DNA of 64,000 nucleotides from Poriferisodalis sp965205175. GTDB lineage: Bacteria; Actinomycetota; Acidimicrobiia; Acidimicrobiales; Poriferisodalaceae. The stretch covers positions 1,922,001 through 1,986,000 of the forward strand of contig NZ_OZ242038.1 of assembly GCF_965205175.1 (NCBI RefSeq). Direction: 5' to 3'. The notes below the pieces were generated by a model. It saw only the letters and a program-made list of their open reading frames with translations. It made no database searches and was not told the origin of the DNA. Both the position numbers and the translations under genes were made by a program. Below, piece by piece: positions 26,128 to 38,196 of the stretch (positions within the stretch are counted from its first letter, which is position 1; each line of letters starts with the position of its first letter).

Positions 26128-28968
26128 ATGGCCGATACACATCAAGACGCTTGGGAGTACCCGGGCGCGCGCTGGTGGAAGTTTGACTTTCACATTCACA
26201 CACCTGCCTCGCCCGATTGGAAGGGTGATGACTATACATCGCCTGAAGATTGGCTGCTTGCCTTCATGCAAGCCAAAATCGACTGTGTGGCAATAACCGA
26301 TCACAACACAGGCAGATGGATTGACAAACTGAAGACAGCATACGAAAATCTAAAGAAATCCGATTGCGCTGACTTTCGTCCAATATACATCTTTCCAGGC
26401 GTGGAAATCACGGCAGCCGGAGGCGTACATGTCCTCGCCATTTTCGATCCTCGACGCGCAGCCGAGGATATATCTGAGCTACTAGGCGCAGTAGACGTAA
26501 AGCGGGACCAAACGGAGGAGGCAGCCAAACAAAGTTTAGTAAAAATAACGGAAACGGTCGCACAAAAGGGCGCTGTTGTGATTCCTGCGCATGCAGATCT
26601 CGAGAAGGGCATTTGGAACGAACAGGGCAATACACTTAAAACTATACTCAAGAACAAGGACATTATCGCCGTTGAAGTCATTGACAGAACCAAACCAAAG
26701 CCGCAGATATATGTTGAGAGTCAACTTGAATGGACGGAGGTGATCGGATCCGATTTGCATCATTTGCCGTCAGCAACCGACGAGCCTACTTCGGTCTCGC
26801 GCTACACTTGGGTAAAGATGGCCACACCGAACATTGAAGGTCTCCGGTTAGCGCTACTAGATGGGTCTAAATTCTCCGTTGTACGGGCCGATGATGCTGA
26901 CGCATCAATGCCGCCGCCGATTCCGCGCCAGTGTATTCGTGCTATTGAGATTGATAAGGCACGCTATATGGGCCGTAATGAATCGGCGAAGCTCGAATTC
27001 AGTCCGTGGCTGAACGTATTGATTGGTGGCCGCGGGACGGGTAAATCTACCGTATTGCATTGCCTTCGATTGGCGGCGCGGCGTGAAGCGGAGCTGCGTC
27101 AACTAGGCGAACATAGTAGCACTTGGCGGAATTTTAGCGGGTTTAATCATGTGGCAACAGTACGTGGTAGTGATGGAGGGTTGACCAGTGATAGCCACAT
27201 AACTTGGACGCACTCCAAAGACGGGCGCCAATATCAGATTCACTTCCGGCAGGATACTAATGCAGACGACACGCTCGTGGAAATGCGGGATGGCAATGGT
27301 GACTGGCTAAGGCACGACGTGCAAGATGTGTACGAGCAACGGTTTCCGATCCGCATATTCGGTCAAGGCCAGATAGCTGAGTTAGCAGGTGAAGATCAAT
27401 CAGCCCTTCTCCATCTTATTGACGAAGGTGCGAGTGTTGCCGACGACAAGGCGCGCTATGAGGAATGTCGCTCTGGCATATTGAAGGCGCGTGCCCACTT
27501 GCGGCAGCTCGATATCAAGTTAACGCAAAACCAACGTGCGAGCGTAGCGCTAGAGGACATCAGACAGCAGCTAGCGACCTGGGAGCAATCGGGCCATACT
27601 GAAGTGATTCAAGAGTACGAGCGCGGCCAGCAACAGCGTCATGAAATTGAACGCTATTTTGAAATGGCACAACGAGCGATTCGCTCGATCATTGAGGTTG
27701 CCGAGGAACTTCGAGCGGAGGATCCACGGCGAGACTCTTTCAATGCGGAGGATTCGGGAGACGAGTCCATATTGTCAATTATTGATGCCATTCGTAAAGG
27801 AGTGGACCAATCTGGTAAGGAGTTGGCTGATGTTGCTGCCCGGCTTGCCACGACGCTGAATGAACAGCGTAGGATGCTCGCGACAGGGATTTGGCAACGC
27901 CGATACGAGGAGATCTCGCTCAAGTATGACTCTTTGGATGCGTCGGATGCGCTCGAAACGGATGGCTCTAGCAGCTACTCTCAGTCGTACGGTAATCTAA
28001 TGCATGAGCGCCGGCGGCTGGAAGGTGAATTACGAGAGAACGCTTCTCTAGCCGCTGAACGCACGGAGACCATTGAGCGTTTAGAAGCAGAGATGAGCCA
28101 GCTTCAACTTGCGCGACGTGCCATCAGCGACAAGCGTGCTAGATTTCTGAGCGAGACTATAAAGGATAACGAATACGTCCGCATTGAGTTGGTGAACTAT
28201 GGCGACAATCTGCAAGCAGCTGCCGTGTCTCTACGTGAGGCGCTTGAACTGGAGTCGGACCGCTTCGAGAACGATATAGGCGGCCCTGGCGGCGATCCAT
28301 CAGATACAGCAATCATTAACAGTCTCTTTCGCGATCTCCCATCGGCAATGGAAGAGCGTACATCTCGGATTGAGGACCGGCTCGACAAGCTACGCGAACG
28401 ATTTATCTTGGCCTGTACGCTGGAAAATCAATCTAGCGATATTGTGTTCAGTTCACGCTTTGACAACAACTTGAGGACAAAGTACAATAGAAGGCCGGAG
28501 TTCCTCGATCGTATCTTGGCATGGTCGCCACCCGATAGTTTACATGTCGAGTATAGCATCTCCGGTAATGGCCGTGCATTTAGGCCCATACATCAGGGAT
28601 CAGCAGGTCAACGTGCGGCAGCGATGCTGGCCCTGCTCCTCGCCTATGGGAACGAGCCGCTTATACTGGATCAACCGGAGGACGATTTGGATAACCAGTT
28701 GATTTATGATTTGATCGTACAACAAATACGCGATAGTAAGCGGCGACGCCAGATTGTCATCGTTACACACAACCCCAATATCGTTGTCAATGGTGATGCT
28801 GAGATGGTGCATGTTCTTGATTTCATTAAGGGCCAGTGCGTCGTATCTCAACGGGGGTCATTGCAGGACGCAGCGGTTCGTGAGGATGTATGCCGCGTTA
28901 TGGAAGGTGGACGCGACGCTTTGGAACGCAGATACCGCCGACTTGAGATGACGACTACCGATGTTTGA
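26128..28968 (+). CDS. TrlF-type PHP phosphoesterase-ABC ATPase
   Basis: 946 residues. N-terminal PHP domain: DFHIHTP (about 20-26), AITDHN (about 55-60), FPGVEI and GSDLHHL supply the metal ligands. It is followed by an SMC/RecF-like ATPase: GGRGTGKSTVLH Walker A (about 299-310), long coiled-coil arms (about 420-780) and LILDQPEDDLDN Walker B plus VTHNPN near 845-885. The PHP-plus-ATPase fusion is the TrlF family, found in defence islands. Much lower GC than the flanking helicase and methylase, so probably acquired separately. TAGACT lies 6 nt before the ATG (leaderless). It overlaps the next gene by 8 nt. Confidence 0.82.
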   Translation: MADTHQDAWEYPGARWWKFDFHIHTPASPDWKGDDYTSPEDWLLAFMQAKIDCVAITDHNTGRWIDKLKTAYENLKKSDCADFRPIYIFPGVEITAAGGVHVLAIFDPRRAAEDISELLGAVDVKRDQTEEAAKQSLVKITETVAQKGAVVIPAHADLEKGIWNEQGNTLKTILKNKDIIAVEVIDRTKPKPQIYVESQLEWTEVIGSDLHHLPSATDEPTSVSRYTWVKMATPNIEGLRLALLDGSKFSVVRADDADASMPPPIPRQCIRAIEIDKARYMGRNESAKLEFSPWLNVLIGGRGTGKSTVLHCLRLAARREAELRQLGEHSSTWRNFSGFNHVATVRGSDGGLTSDSHITWTHSKDGRQYQIHFRQDTNADDTLVEMRDGNGDWLRHDVQDVYEQRFPIRIFGQGQIAELAGEDQSALLHLIDEGASVADDKARYEECRSGILKARAHLRQLDIKLTQNQRASVALEDIRQQLATWEQSGHTEVIQEYERGQQQRHEIERYFEMAQRAIRSIIEVAEELRAEDPRRDSFNAEDSGDESILSIIDAIRKGVDQSGKELADVAARLATTLNEQRRMLATGIWQRRYEEISLKYDSLDASDALETDGSSSYSQSYGNLMHERRRLEGELRENASLAAERTETIERLEAEMSQLQLARRAISDKRARFLSETIKDNEYVRIELVNYGDNLQAAAVSLREALELESDRFENDIGGPGGDPSDTAIINSLFRDLPSAMEERTSRIEDRLDKLRERFILACTLENQSSDIVFSSRFDNNLRTKYNRRPEFLDRILAWSPPDSLHVEYSISGNGRAFRPIHQGSAGQRAAAMLALLLAYGNEPLILDQPEDDLDNQLIYDLIVQQIRDSKRRRQIVIVTHNPNIVVNGDAEMVHVLDFIKGQCVVSQRGSLQDAAVREDVCRVMEGGRDALERRYRRLEMTTTDV

Positions 28969-30277
28969 CACGAAGAGCGAACTTTTGGAAGCAATACGGT
29001 TAGGCGAGACATCGTTTCTTGAATTCAAAGAAGTGCGCTTTAGGGGCTTGGAGATCCGAGGCCCTAGTCGGGACGACTTGGCCAATGAATTGGCTGCGTT
29101 CGCGAACTCGGCTGGAGGTGTTTTGATGTTGGGTGTCGAGGATAGATCTCGCGCGATTGTCGGTATACCGCTGGAATCGGTTGATAATGTCGTGGATTAT
29201 GTTAAAGAGATTTGCAGTGATTCGATAAGGCCGCCAATTGAATCCTATGTGCTGACTCGTGTACAGGTACCGTCCGCTATCGCAGATGACGATGATGTGA
29301 TTGTCATCAAGATGGAGGTGCCGCGTAGCCTTTTTGTACACCAGAGTCCCGGAGGCTACTATCTGCGAGCGGGGGACTCAAAACGTGTGATGACACCGGA
29401 TCTGCTGGCTCGACTGTTTCAGCAGCGTAGTCAAACGCGTCTGATACGGTTTGATGAGCAGCCAGTAGCAGGAGCGCGAATGGGAGACCTTGACCCTGAT
29501 CTCTGCTCGCGGTTTCGTACTGCGAACTCGGACGAAAATGACGAGATATTCCTAGCGAAGCTCGGCATGATTGCTGAAACCAGTGACGGTTACTATTCGC
29601 CAACTATCTCTGGCATACTGATGGGTTGTGAGACTCCGCAAAGATGGTTGCCGAATGCGTATGTGCAGGCGGTAGCGTATAGAGGAGCTGTCCTTGAAGC
29701 TAGCCGCGAAGGCGGCGGTTACCAGCTCGATGCGGTGGATATCACCGGTCCATTGGATGTGCAAGTTGGCGAGGCAGTGCGCTTCGTTGTTAGACATATG
29801 AGGACGAGTGCGTCGAAGATCGTCGGACGTATTGACGAACCCCAGTTCGATCATGCGGTGGTGTTCGAGGCAATGGTGAACGCGGTGGCTCATCGTGACT
29901 ACTCGATTCACGGAGCCAAGATCCGCTTGCGTCTGTATGACGATCGGCTGGAGCTTTTTTCGCCGGGCTCGCTTGCGAACTCGCTGACAGTGGATTCCTT
30001 GCGCTATCGGCAGTCGGCGCGCAATGAGACCATCTGCAGCCTACTGTCTCGGTGTCGGGTGCCAGACGTGCCGTGGCTCTCTGGGGCTCGCATGCACTTT
30101 ATGGAGCGACGAGGCGAAGGCGTGCCGATCATCCTCGACAAGAGCACGGCGATCGCCGGGCGCGAGCCCGAGTACCGCCTGTTCGACGACGCGGAGCTGA
30201 TGCTCACGATCTACGCTGGCGAGCCGGGTTATTCGGTGAGGCACCTGACCGATGAGCAACGGGCGGCGCTGTGGTAA
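28961..30277 (+). CDS. AlbA_2/Schlafen-like ATP-binding transcriptional-regulator-type protein
   Basis: 438 residues, COG2865-type. The N-terminal AlbA_2 (Schlafen-fold) domain runs from about 12 to 135 (ETSFLEFKEVRFRG, ELAAFANSAGGVLMLGVED, SPGGYYLRAGDSKRVM). The C-terminal part is GHKL-like (VFEAMVNAVAHRDYSIHG, near 300). In defence islands such proteins may act as effectors or regulators; the nuclease residues are not obvious here. It overlaps TrlF by 8 nt and the methylase by 7 nt, so all are co-translated. The first about 360 codons are low-GC and the last about 70 are high-GC, a compositional junction inside one gene. Confidence 0.8.
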   Translation: MFDTKSELLEAIRLGETSFLEFKEVRFRGLEIRGPSRDDLANELAAFANSAGGVLMLGVEDRSRAIVGIPLESVDNVVDYVKEICSDSIRPPIESYVLTRVQVPSAIADDDDVIVIKMEVPRSLFVHQSPGGYYLRAGDSKRVMTPDLLARLFQQRSQTRLIRFDEQPVAGARMGDLDPDLCSRFRTANSDENDEIFLAKLGMIAETSDGYYSPTISGILMGCETPQRWLPNAYVQAVAYRGAVLEASREGGGYQLDAVDITGPLDVQVGEAVRFVVRHMRTSASKIVGRIDEPQFDHAVVFEAMVNAVAHRDYSIHGAKIRLRLYDDRLELFSPGSLANSLTVDSLRYRQSARNETICSLLSRCRVPDVPWLSGARMHFMERRGEGVPIILDKSTAIAGREPEYRLFDDAELMLTIYAGEPGYSVRHLTDEQRAALW

Positions 30278-33085
30278 CCGGTTATGCGCCCGTGGCGGAG
30301 TTCGGGCCGAAGCTGATCGAGGTGGCGCTGCCGTTGGCGGCCATCAACGCTGCGGGTTCCAAGGAGAAGAGCATCGTGTACGGACACCCAGCAGCTCTGC
30401 ATCAGTGGTGGGCCCGACGGCCGCTGGCAGCGGCACGGGCTGTGATCTGGGCGTCACTGGTGGACGACCCTTCGGCCGACGGCTGCCGAGACCCCGAAGG
30501 CAACCTGCTGCTCACCGAAGTAGCGCAGGACAGGGAACGGCAGCGGCTGTTTGCCATCTTGGAACGGCTCGTCAAGTGGGAGAACTCCAACAACGAGGCG
30601 GTGCTCGCTGAGGCTCGAGCGGAGATTGAACGCGCGTTCCCCGACGGCCCGCCCCCAATCTTGGACCCGTTTGCGGGGGGGGGGGTCGATCCCCTTAGAA
30701 GCCCAGCGCCTCGGGCTGCAGGCACTCGCAGGCGACCTCAACCCCGTCGCGGTGCTCATCAACAAGGCGATGATCGAGATTCCGCCGCGCTTCGCCGGCC
30801 TGCCGCCGGTGCATCCCGACATCGACACCAGCTTGAAGACGTGGGAGCGCGCGCAGGGTCTCGCGGCAGATGTGGAGGCGTACGGGCGCTGGATGCGCGA
30901 CGAGGCGCAGAGGCGTATCGGCCACCTGTACCCGGATGCGACCGGGCCTGACGGCGAGAAGCTGACGCCGATCGCCTGGATCTGGGCTCGTACAGTCGAA
31001 TCGCCAAACCCGAGTTGGTTCGGCCATGTGCCGTTGGTGGCCTCGTGGGTGCTGCGCAACAAGAAAGGCAAGCCAACCGTCTGGATCGAGCCGATCATCG
31101 ACCGCGAGACGCAGACCATCAGCTACGAGGTGCGCGAGGGCGGCGAGCCAACGCCTGAACGCACTGTCATTCGTGGCAACGGCACCTGCATTGCCACCGG
31201 TGCTGCGATACCCAATGCGTACATCAAGGCGGAAGGCCGCGCTGGACGCATGAAGAGCCAACTCATGGCGGTTGTGGCTGAGGGTCAAGGCGGCAAGATC
31301 TACTGCTCGCCGCAGGTCGGCGACACAGCAGGTGCAGATATTGGGCTGCCGACTGCTGGTTTGCCAACTGAGTCAATTGCGGCGAATCCCCGTTACATGC
31401 TCCCGCCGCTCTACGGCATGAATGAGTGGCACAAACTGTTCACACCTCGACAGCTAGTCGCCCTGACGACATTTTCGGACTTGCTCACCGACGTCGCCGC
31501 CAATGTACGAGGTGATGCGGCGCGCGCAGGACTGTCAGCTAAGGGCGCGAGATTGCGCGACAACGGCGCAGGATCGATCGCATATGCCGACGCGATCGTG
31601 ACCTACCTGGCATTTGTCATTGACAAATGTGCCGACTATTGGTCGTCGATCTGTACTTGGCAACCGGGCAGCGATAAGGTTGGACATACCTTTGGTATGC
31701 ATGCACTGCCAATCGCTTGGAACTACGCTGAAAGCAATCCGTTCTCGAACTCGTCAGGGCGCATGCAGAGCCTCTTGCGGGCGGCATGTCTTGCCATCGG
31801 TGCGTTACCGAGTTCACAACACGCAACGGGTACTCCGAATACGACTGACATGGCGACTCAGCAGGATGCTCGGACACATCTTGAGGCTCTTCAAGGTGTC
31901 ATCATCTCGACTGACCCACCTTACTACGACAATGTGCCTTTCGCAGATATTTCCGACTTTTTCTTCATGTGGTTGCGCCAAAATCTCAGCGAGGTCTGGC
32001 CCGCTGAATTGGGGACACTCTCTACTCCTAAAGCAGACGAATTGGTAGCTGACCGGATGCGCGCTGGTTCATTAGAGGCGGCGAATCGCTACTTTGAGTC
32101 TGGTATCGGAGAGTTTGTGCACCAAGTATACCGCCAGAGCCACCGGACAGCACCCGCTACGATCTACTACGCCTTCAAGGCAACAGAGAAGCACGGCTGG
32201 GCGACATTCCTGCAGGCGGTAGTTGATTCCGGAATACAGGTAGCGGCGACTTGGCCCATGCGCACTGAACGTGGAACTCGTTTGCGAAATCTTGGCTCGA
32301 ACGCGTTGGCTTCCTCGATCGTGTTGGCCTGTCGGCCTCGCCCTGAACGGGCGCCAATGGCGACGCGGGGGGAGTTCATTGCGGCGTTGCGCAGAGAACT
32401 GCCGGAGGCGGTGCGGCTGCTGCAGACGGGCAACATTGCACCGGTGGACATGGCGCAGTCCACGATTGGGCCGGGAATCAGGGTGTTCTCACGCTACGCC
32501 AAGGTCGTCGAGACAGACGGTTCTGCGATGCCGGTGTCGGCAGCGCTGGGGATCATCAACGACGTGCTGGGCGAAGTGCTCGACGGTGAAGAAGCCGAGC
32601 TGGACGCAGACACCCGGTTCGCGCTGAGCTGGTATGCCGAGTTTGAGTATCGCGATGGCGCGGCGGGCGACGCGGAGAGCATGGCGAAGGCCAAGAACAC
32701 GTCGCTTGAAGGTCTGCAAGCGTCGGGCATCGGCACGGCACGCGCCGGCAAGTTCCGGTTGTATACACGCAGCGAGCTGGAACCGGACTGGAATCCAGCC
32801 CAAGACGACCGGTTCACGGTGTGGGAAGCGCTGCAGCACCTCGTGGCCACACTCGAGCGGTCCGAGACCGAGGCGGCGGAGCTGCTGCACACGCTGGGTG
32901 GCCACGGGGAGCGGGCGCGCCAGCTCGCCTATCTGCTGTACCAGAAAGCCGACGAGAAGGGCTGGTCGGCAGAGGCCAACGCCTACAACGGCCTCATCAC
33001 CGCCTGGCCCAACCTGCGCGAAGGGGCTCTCGCTGCGGCCGATCGAGCCACAGCGCCCGTCGAAGATGAGCTGTTCACGCGCTGA
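30271..33085 (+). CDS. DUF1156 adenine-specific DNA methylase, split by a frameshift in an 11-G run (phase-variable, OFF)
   Basis: With one G removed from the run at 30675-30685 the gene encodes about 937 residues in one frame. The N-terminus is classic DUF1156 (LIEVALPLAAINAAGSKEKS, HQWWARRPLAAARAV). Then comes SAM motif I DPFAGGGSIPLEA, interrupted by the frameshift, and the catalytic TDPPYYDN near residue 548, with a long C-terminal specificity part. As sequenced, a 226-residue product ends at 30951 and the rest would need an internal start. The run sits in the codons for AGGG, the functional heart of the enzyme. The start (GTG 30271) overlaps the preceding stop. Composition is mosaic: about 31300-32350 is lower-GC than either end. 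Expected partner of the DUF499 ATPase, as in BREX/Pgl-type systems. Confidence 0.8.
30675..30685 (+). repeat. Homopolymeric tract of 11 G in methylase motif I
   Basis: Eleven consecutive G between TTGC and TCGATCCCC. Ten (or 7 or 13) G put the upstream and downstream frames together; eleven do not. Long G runs slip during replication and are used as ON/OFF switches in DNA methylases of other bacteria. Such runs are also prone to sequencing and assembly errors. Confidence 0.9.
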
Positions 33086-33125
33086 GCGCCGCTCGCGCCG
33101 CTTGATGCCTGCGACGAAAATGCGC

Positions 33126-33153
33126 TTGCTGCGATTTCCGTGTCGGGTAAGGT
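33126..33153 (+). promoter_or_regulatory. Promoter of the first membrane coiled-coil gene
   Basis: TTGCTG at 33126-33131, 16-bp spacer, TAAGGT at 33148-33153, then 6 nt to ATG 33160. The spacing is that of a housekeeping sigma promoter with a leaderless start. The same elements with identical spacing precede the paralogue at 37148. Confidence 0.6.
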
Positions 33154-33159
33154 CGTGCC

Positions 33160-33579
33160 ATGGAGTGGTCCGCGGCCGTGCCATTGCTCACCGTGGCGCT
33201 TTCGCTCGTCGTTGCGATCGTGGCGGGAGTGTGGGCGATCATCAAGTGGGGCTTCCAGTCCATCCAGCAGCAGTTCGGCCAGATGCAGCAGCAAATTGGC
33301 CAGTTGCAGGGGCAGTTCGGCCAGTTGCAGGGGCAGTTCGGCAAGATGCAGGGGCAGTTCGGCAAGATGCAGCAGCAATTCAGTCAGCTGGCCAAGCGTG
33401 TCGACGACTCTCGCGATCATGTCATCGAACTCATGAACGCACGCTTCGAGAAGGTCGACCAGCGGTTGGACGGCATGGATCGGCGTATCGACGAGGTACG
33501 AGCCGACCTGCGGGCGCTCGTGGTTCGGGTGGAGGCGCTGGCGGATTTCAGGGTGCCCGTCGCAGCCAAACCGACCTAA
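33160..33579 (+). CDS. Membrane-anchored coiled-coil protein, copy 1
   Basis: 139 residues. A single N-terminal transmembrane helix (VPLLTVALSLVVAIVAGVWA, about 7-26) is followed by a KWGF stop-transfer. Six heptads of the type QFGQLQG/QFGKMQG then encode a Gln-rich coiled coil (about 35-72), and a charged coiled coil follows (RFEKVDQRLDGMDRRIDEV). Unknown function. It lies between the methylase and the DUF499 ATPase, and its N-terminus and promoter are duplicated in the gene after the ATPase (37148). Predicted topology: short periplasmic or outside end, cytoplasmic coiled coil. Confidence 0.7.
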   Translation: MEWSAAVPLLTVALSLVVAIVAGVWAIIKWGFQSIQQQFGQMQQQIGQLQGQFGQLQGQFGKMQGQFGKMQQQFSQLAKRVDDSRDHVIELMNARFEKVDQRLDGMDRRIDEVRADLRALVVRVEALADFRVPVAAKPT

Positions 33580-33642
33580 CGCGCCGCGCAAGCTGTCGCC
33601 CGTCCGAGGAGGCGGTGCGCGCTGCGGGCGCACGTTGCCGCG

Positions 33643-33694
33643 TGTCACAAGGCCGCGAGTGCAAGAACAGCGTGTCACAGGGCTTGCGTAGCGT
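33643..33694 (+). promoter_or_regulatory. Two TGTCACA boxes and a TAGCGT hexamer before the DUF499 ATPase gene
   Basis: TGTCACA at 33643-33649 and again at 33673-33679, 30 bp apart. The second is followed by exactly nine bases and TAGCGT at 33689-33694, the same box-to-hexamer spacing as in the HNH-gene modules. The start codon is 68 bp further on and has its own GGGAGGTAGG ribosome site, so this mRNA is not leaderless. Possible operator-plus-promoter of the ATPase gene. Confidence 0.45.
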
Positions 33695-33762
33695 GCTTGC
33701 GGCGCTCACGTTGTGTGGTCTTTGGCGCACGGCCGCGCGGCTGAACGGGAGGTAGGCACGTC

Positions 33763-37032
<3,270 letters not shown>

Positions 37033-37113
37033 CCGCCCGAAGCGCGTGACCGCGCCGGAGCTGCGATTGCGAGCGCCGCTGAGTGCAACACGACGCAGCT
37101 TTCGATAATGCGC

Positions 37114-37141
37114 TTGCGGTGCCGGATGCGGGAAGTAAGGT
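37114..37141 (+). promoter_or_regulatory. Promoter of the second membrane coiled-coil gene
   Basis: TTGCGG at 37114-37119, 16-bp spacer, TAAGGT at 37136-37141, 6 nt, ATG 37148. It shares ATGCGCTTGC and TAAGGTC with the promoter at 33126, so gene and promoter were duplicated together. Confidence 0.6.
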
Positions 37142-37147
37142 CTCGAC

Positions 37148-37906
37148 ATGGACTGGTCGGGAGTTGTGCCGCTGCTCACCGTGGGGCTGTCGCTCGTCGT
37201 CACTCTGACGACTGGGGTGTGGGCGCTCATCAAATGGGGCTTCCGAGCCCATGCGCGCGAGATCGGTCTGCTCTCCAAGCACATTGACCGTGGCTTCGAG
37301 GGCTTCACTCGAAACGTGGATGCCCGGTTCGGGGCCGTGAACCAGCGGATGGGCGATAGGTTCGATGCTGTGGACCAGCGGATGGGCGATAGGTTCGATG
37401 CTCTGGACCAGCGGATGGACGATAGGTTCGATGCTCTGGACCAGCGGATGGACGATCGCTTCGACGCGGTGGACCAGCGCTTCGATGCTGTGGATCAGCG
37501 GATGGACGATCGGTTTGATGCGGTGGACCAGCGCTTCGATGCTGTGGATCAGCGGATGGACGATCGGTTTGATGCGGTGGACCAGCGCTTCGATGCTGTG
37601 GATCAGCGGATGGACGATCGGTTTGATGCGGTGGACCAGCGCTTCGATGCTGTGGATCAGCGGATGGACGATCGGTTTGATGCGGTGGACCAGCGCTTCG
37701 ATGCTGTCGACAAGCGGATGGGCGATCGGTTTGATGCTGTCGATCAGCGTTTTGGTGCCGTCGATAAGCGGTTCGATGCGGCCGATCGCCGCATGGACGA
37801 ATTTCGTGTTGACCTCCGCGAGCTACGTGTCGATCTCAAGGCCGTGGTGGAGCGGGTGGAAGCGCTGACGGCCTCCAACCTGCCAGTCGCTGCTCGCCCG
37901 GCCTGA
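37148..37906 (+). CDS. Membrane-anchored coiled-coil protein, copy 2, with 18-residue repeats
   Basis: 252 residues. The first 30 residues (MDWSGVVPLLTVGLSLVV, then GVWALIKWGF) match the protein at 33160, with the same single transmembrane helix. Residues 60-215 are an extended coiled coil built from MDDRFDAVDQR (11) plus FDAVDQR (7) units, 18 residues each, which equals five turns of an ideal helix. The C-terminus (RRMDEFRVDLRELRVDLKAVV) again resembles the paralogue. The near-identical DNA repeats can change copy number, so length probably varies between strains. Function unknown; the position after the DUF499 ATPase suggests a membrane component of the defence system. Confidence 0.7.
   Translation: MDWSGVVPLLTVGLSLVVTLTTGVWALIKWGFRAHAREIGLLSKHIDRGFEGFTRNVDARFGAVNQRMGDRFDAVDQRMGDRFDALDQRMDDRFDALDQRMDDRFDAVDQRFDAVDQRMDDRFDAVDQRFDAVDQRMDDRFDAVDQRFDAVDQRMDDRFDAVDQRFDAVDQRMDDRFDAVDQRFDAVDKRMGDRFDAVDQRFGAVDKRFDAADRRMDEFRVDLRELRVDLKAVVERVEALTASNLPVAARPA
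37447..37716 (+). repeat. 54-bp in-frame tandem repeats, about five copies
   Basis: Units starting GATGGACGATCG recur at 37447, 37501, 37555, 37609 and 37663. Copies 2 to 5 are almost identical, the signature of recent slippage or unequal crossover. Each unit encodes 18 residues of coiled coil, so copy-number change keeps the frame and only alters rod length. Confidence 0.85.
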
Positions 37907-38196
37907 CGGAGCGCACAAGCCAGAGGCGTGCCAAGAGCGGTCTGCTGCGGCAGTCACGCCACGTGTCGTGACCTCGGCTTGGTGCTCGTCTCAAGCCGAT
38001 CTTGCGTGGCCGGTGTCCGACAAAGCGGTACCACAAGGCATCACGGCGGCGCGGACCGTCCCGCCGAGCGTACGACCGACGCAATGTCACACCCCTGTGG
38101 TGAGATCGTGGTTGCGGCGACTTGGCGCGCGCCACCGACGTGCGCGCAGTGCCGCAAGGCAACTCAAGAGCAATCCACTAGACGCAAGGAGCCGTC

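Noticed and set aside
37148..37906. CRISPR-like array in the 54-bp repeats
   Set aside because: The units are contiguous, in frame and coding; there are no unique spacers. I saw no CRISPR array elsewhere in the window.
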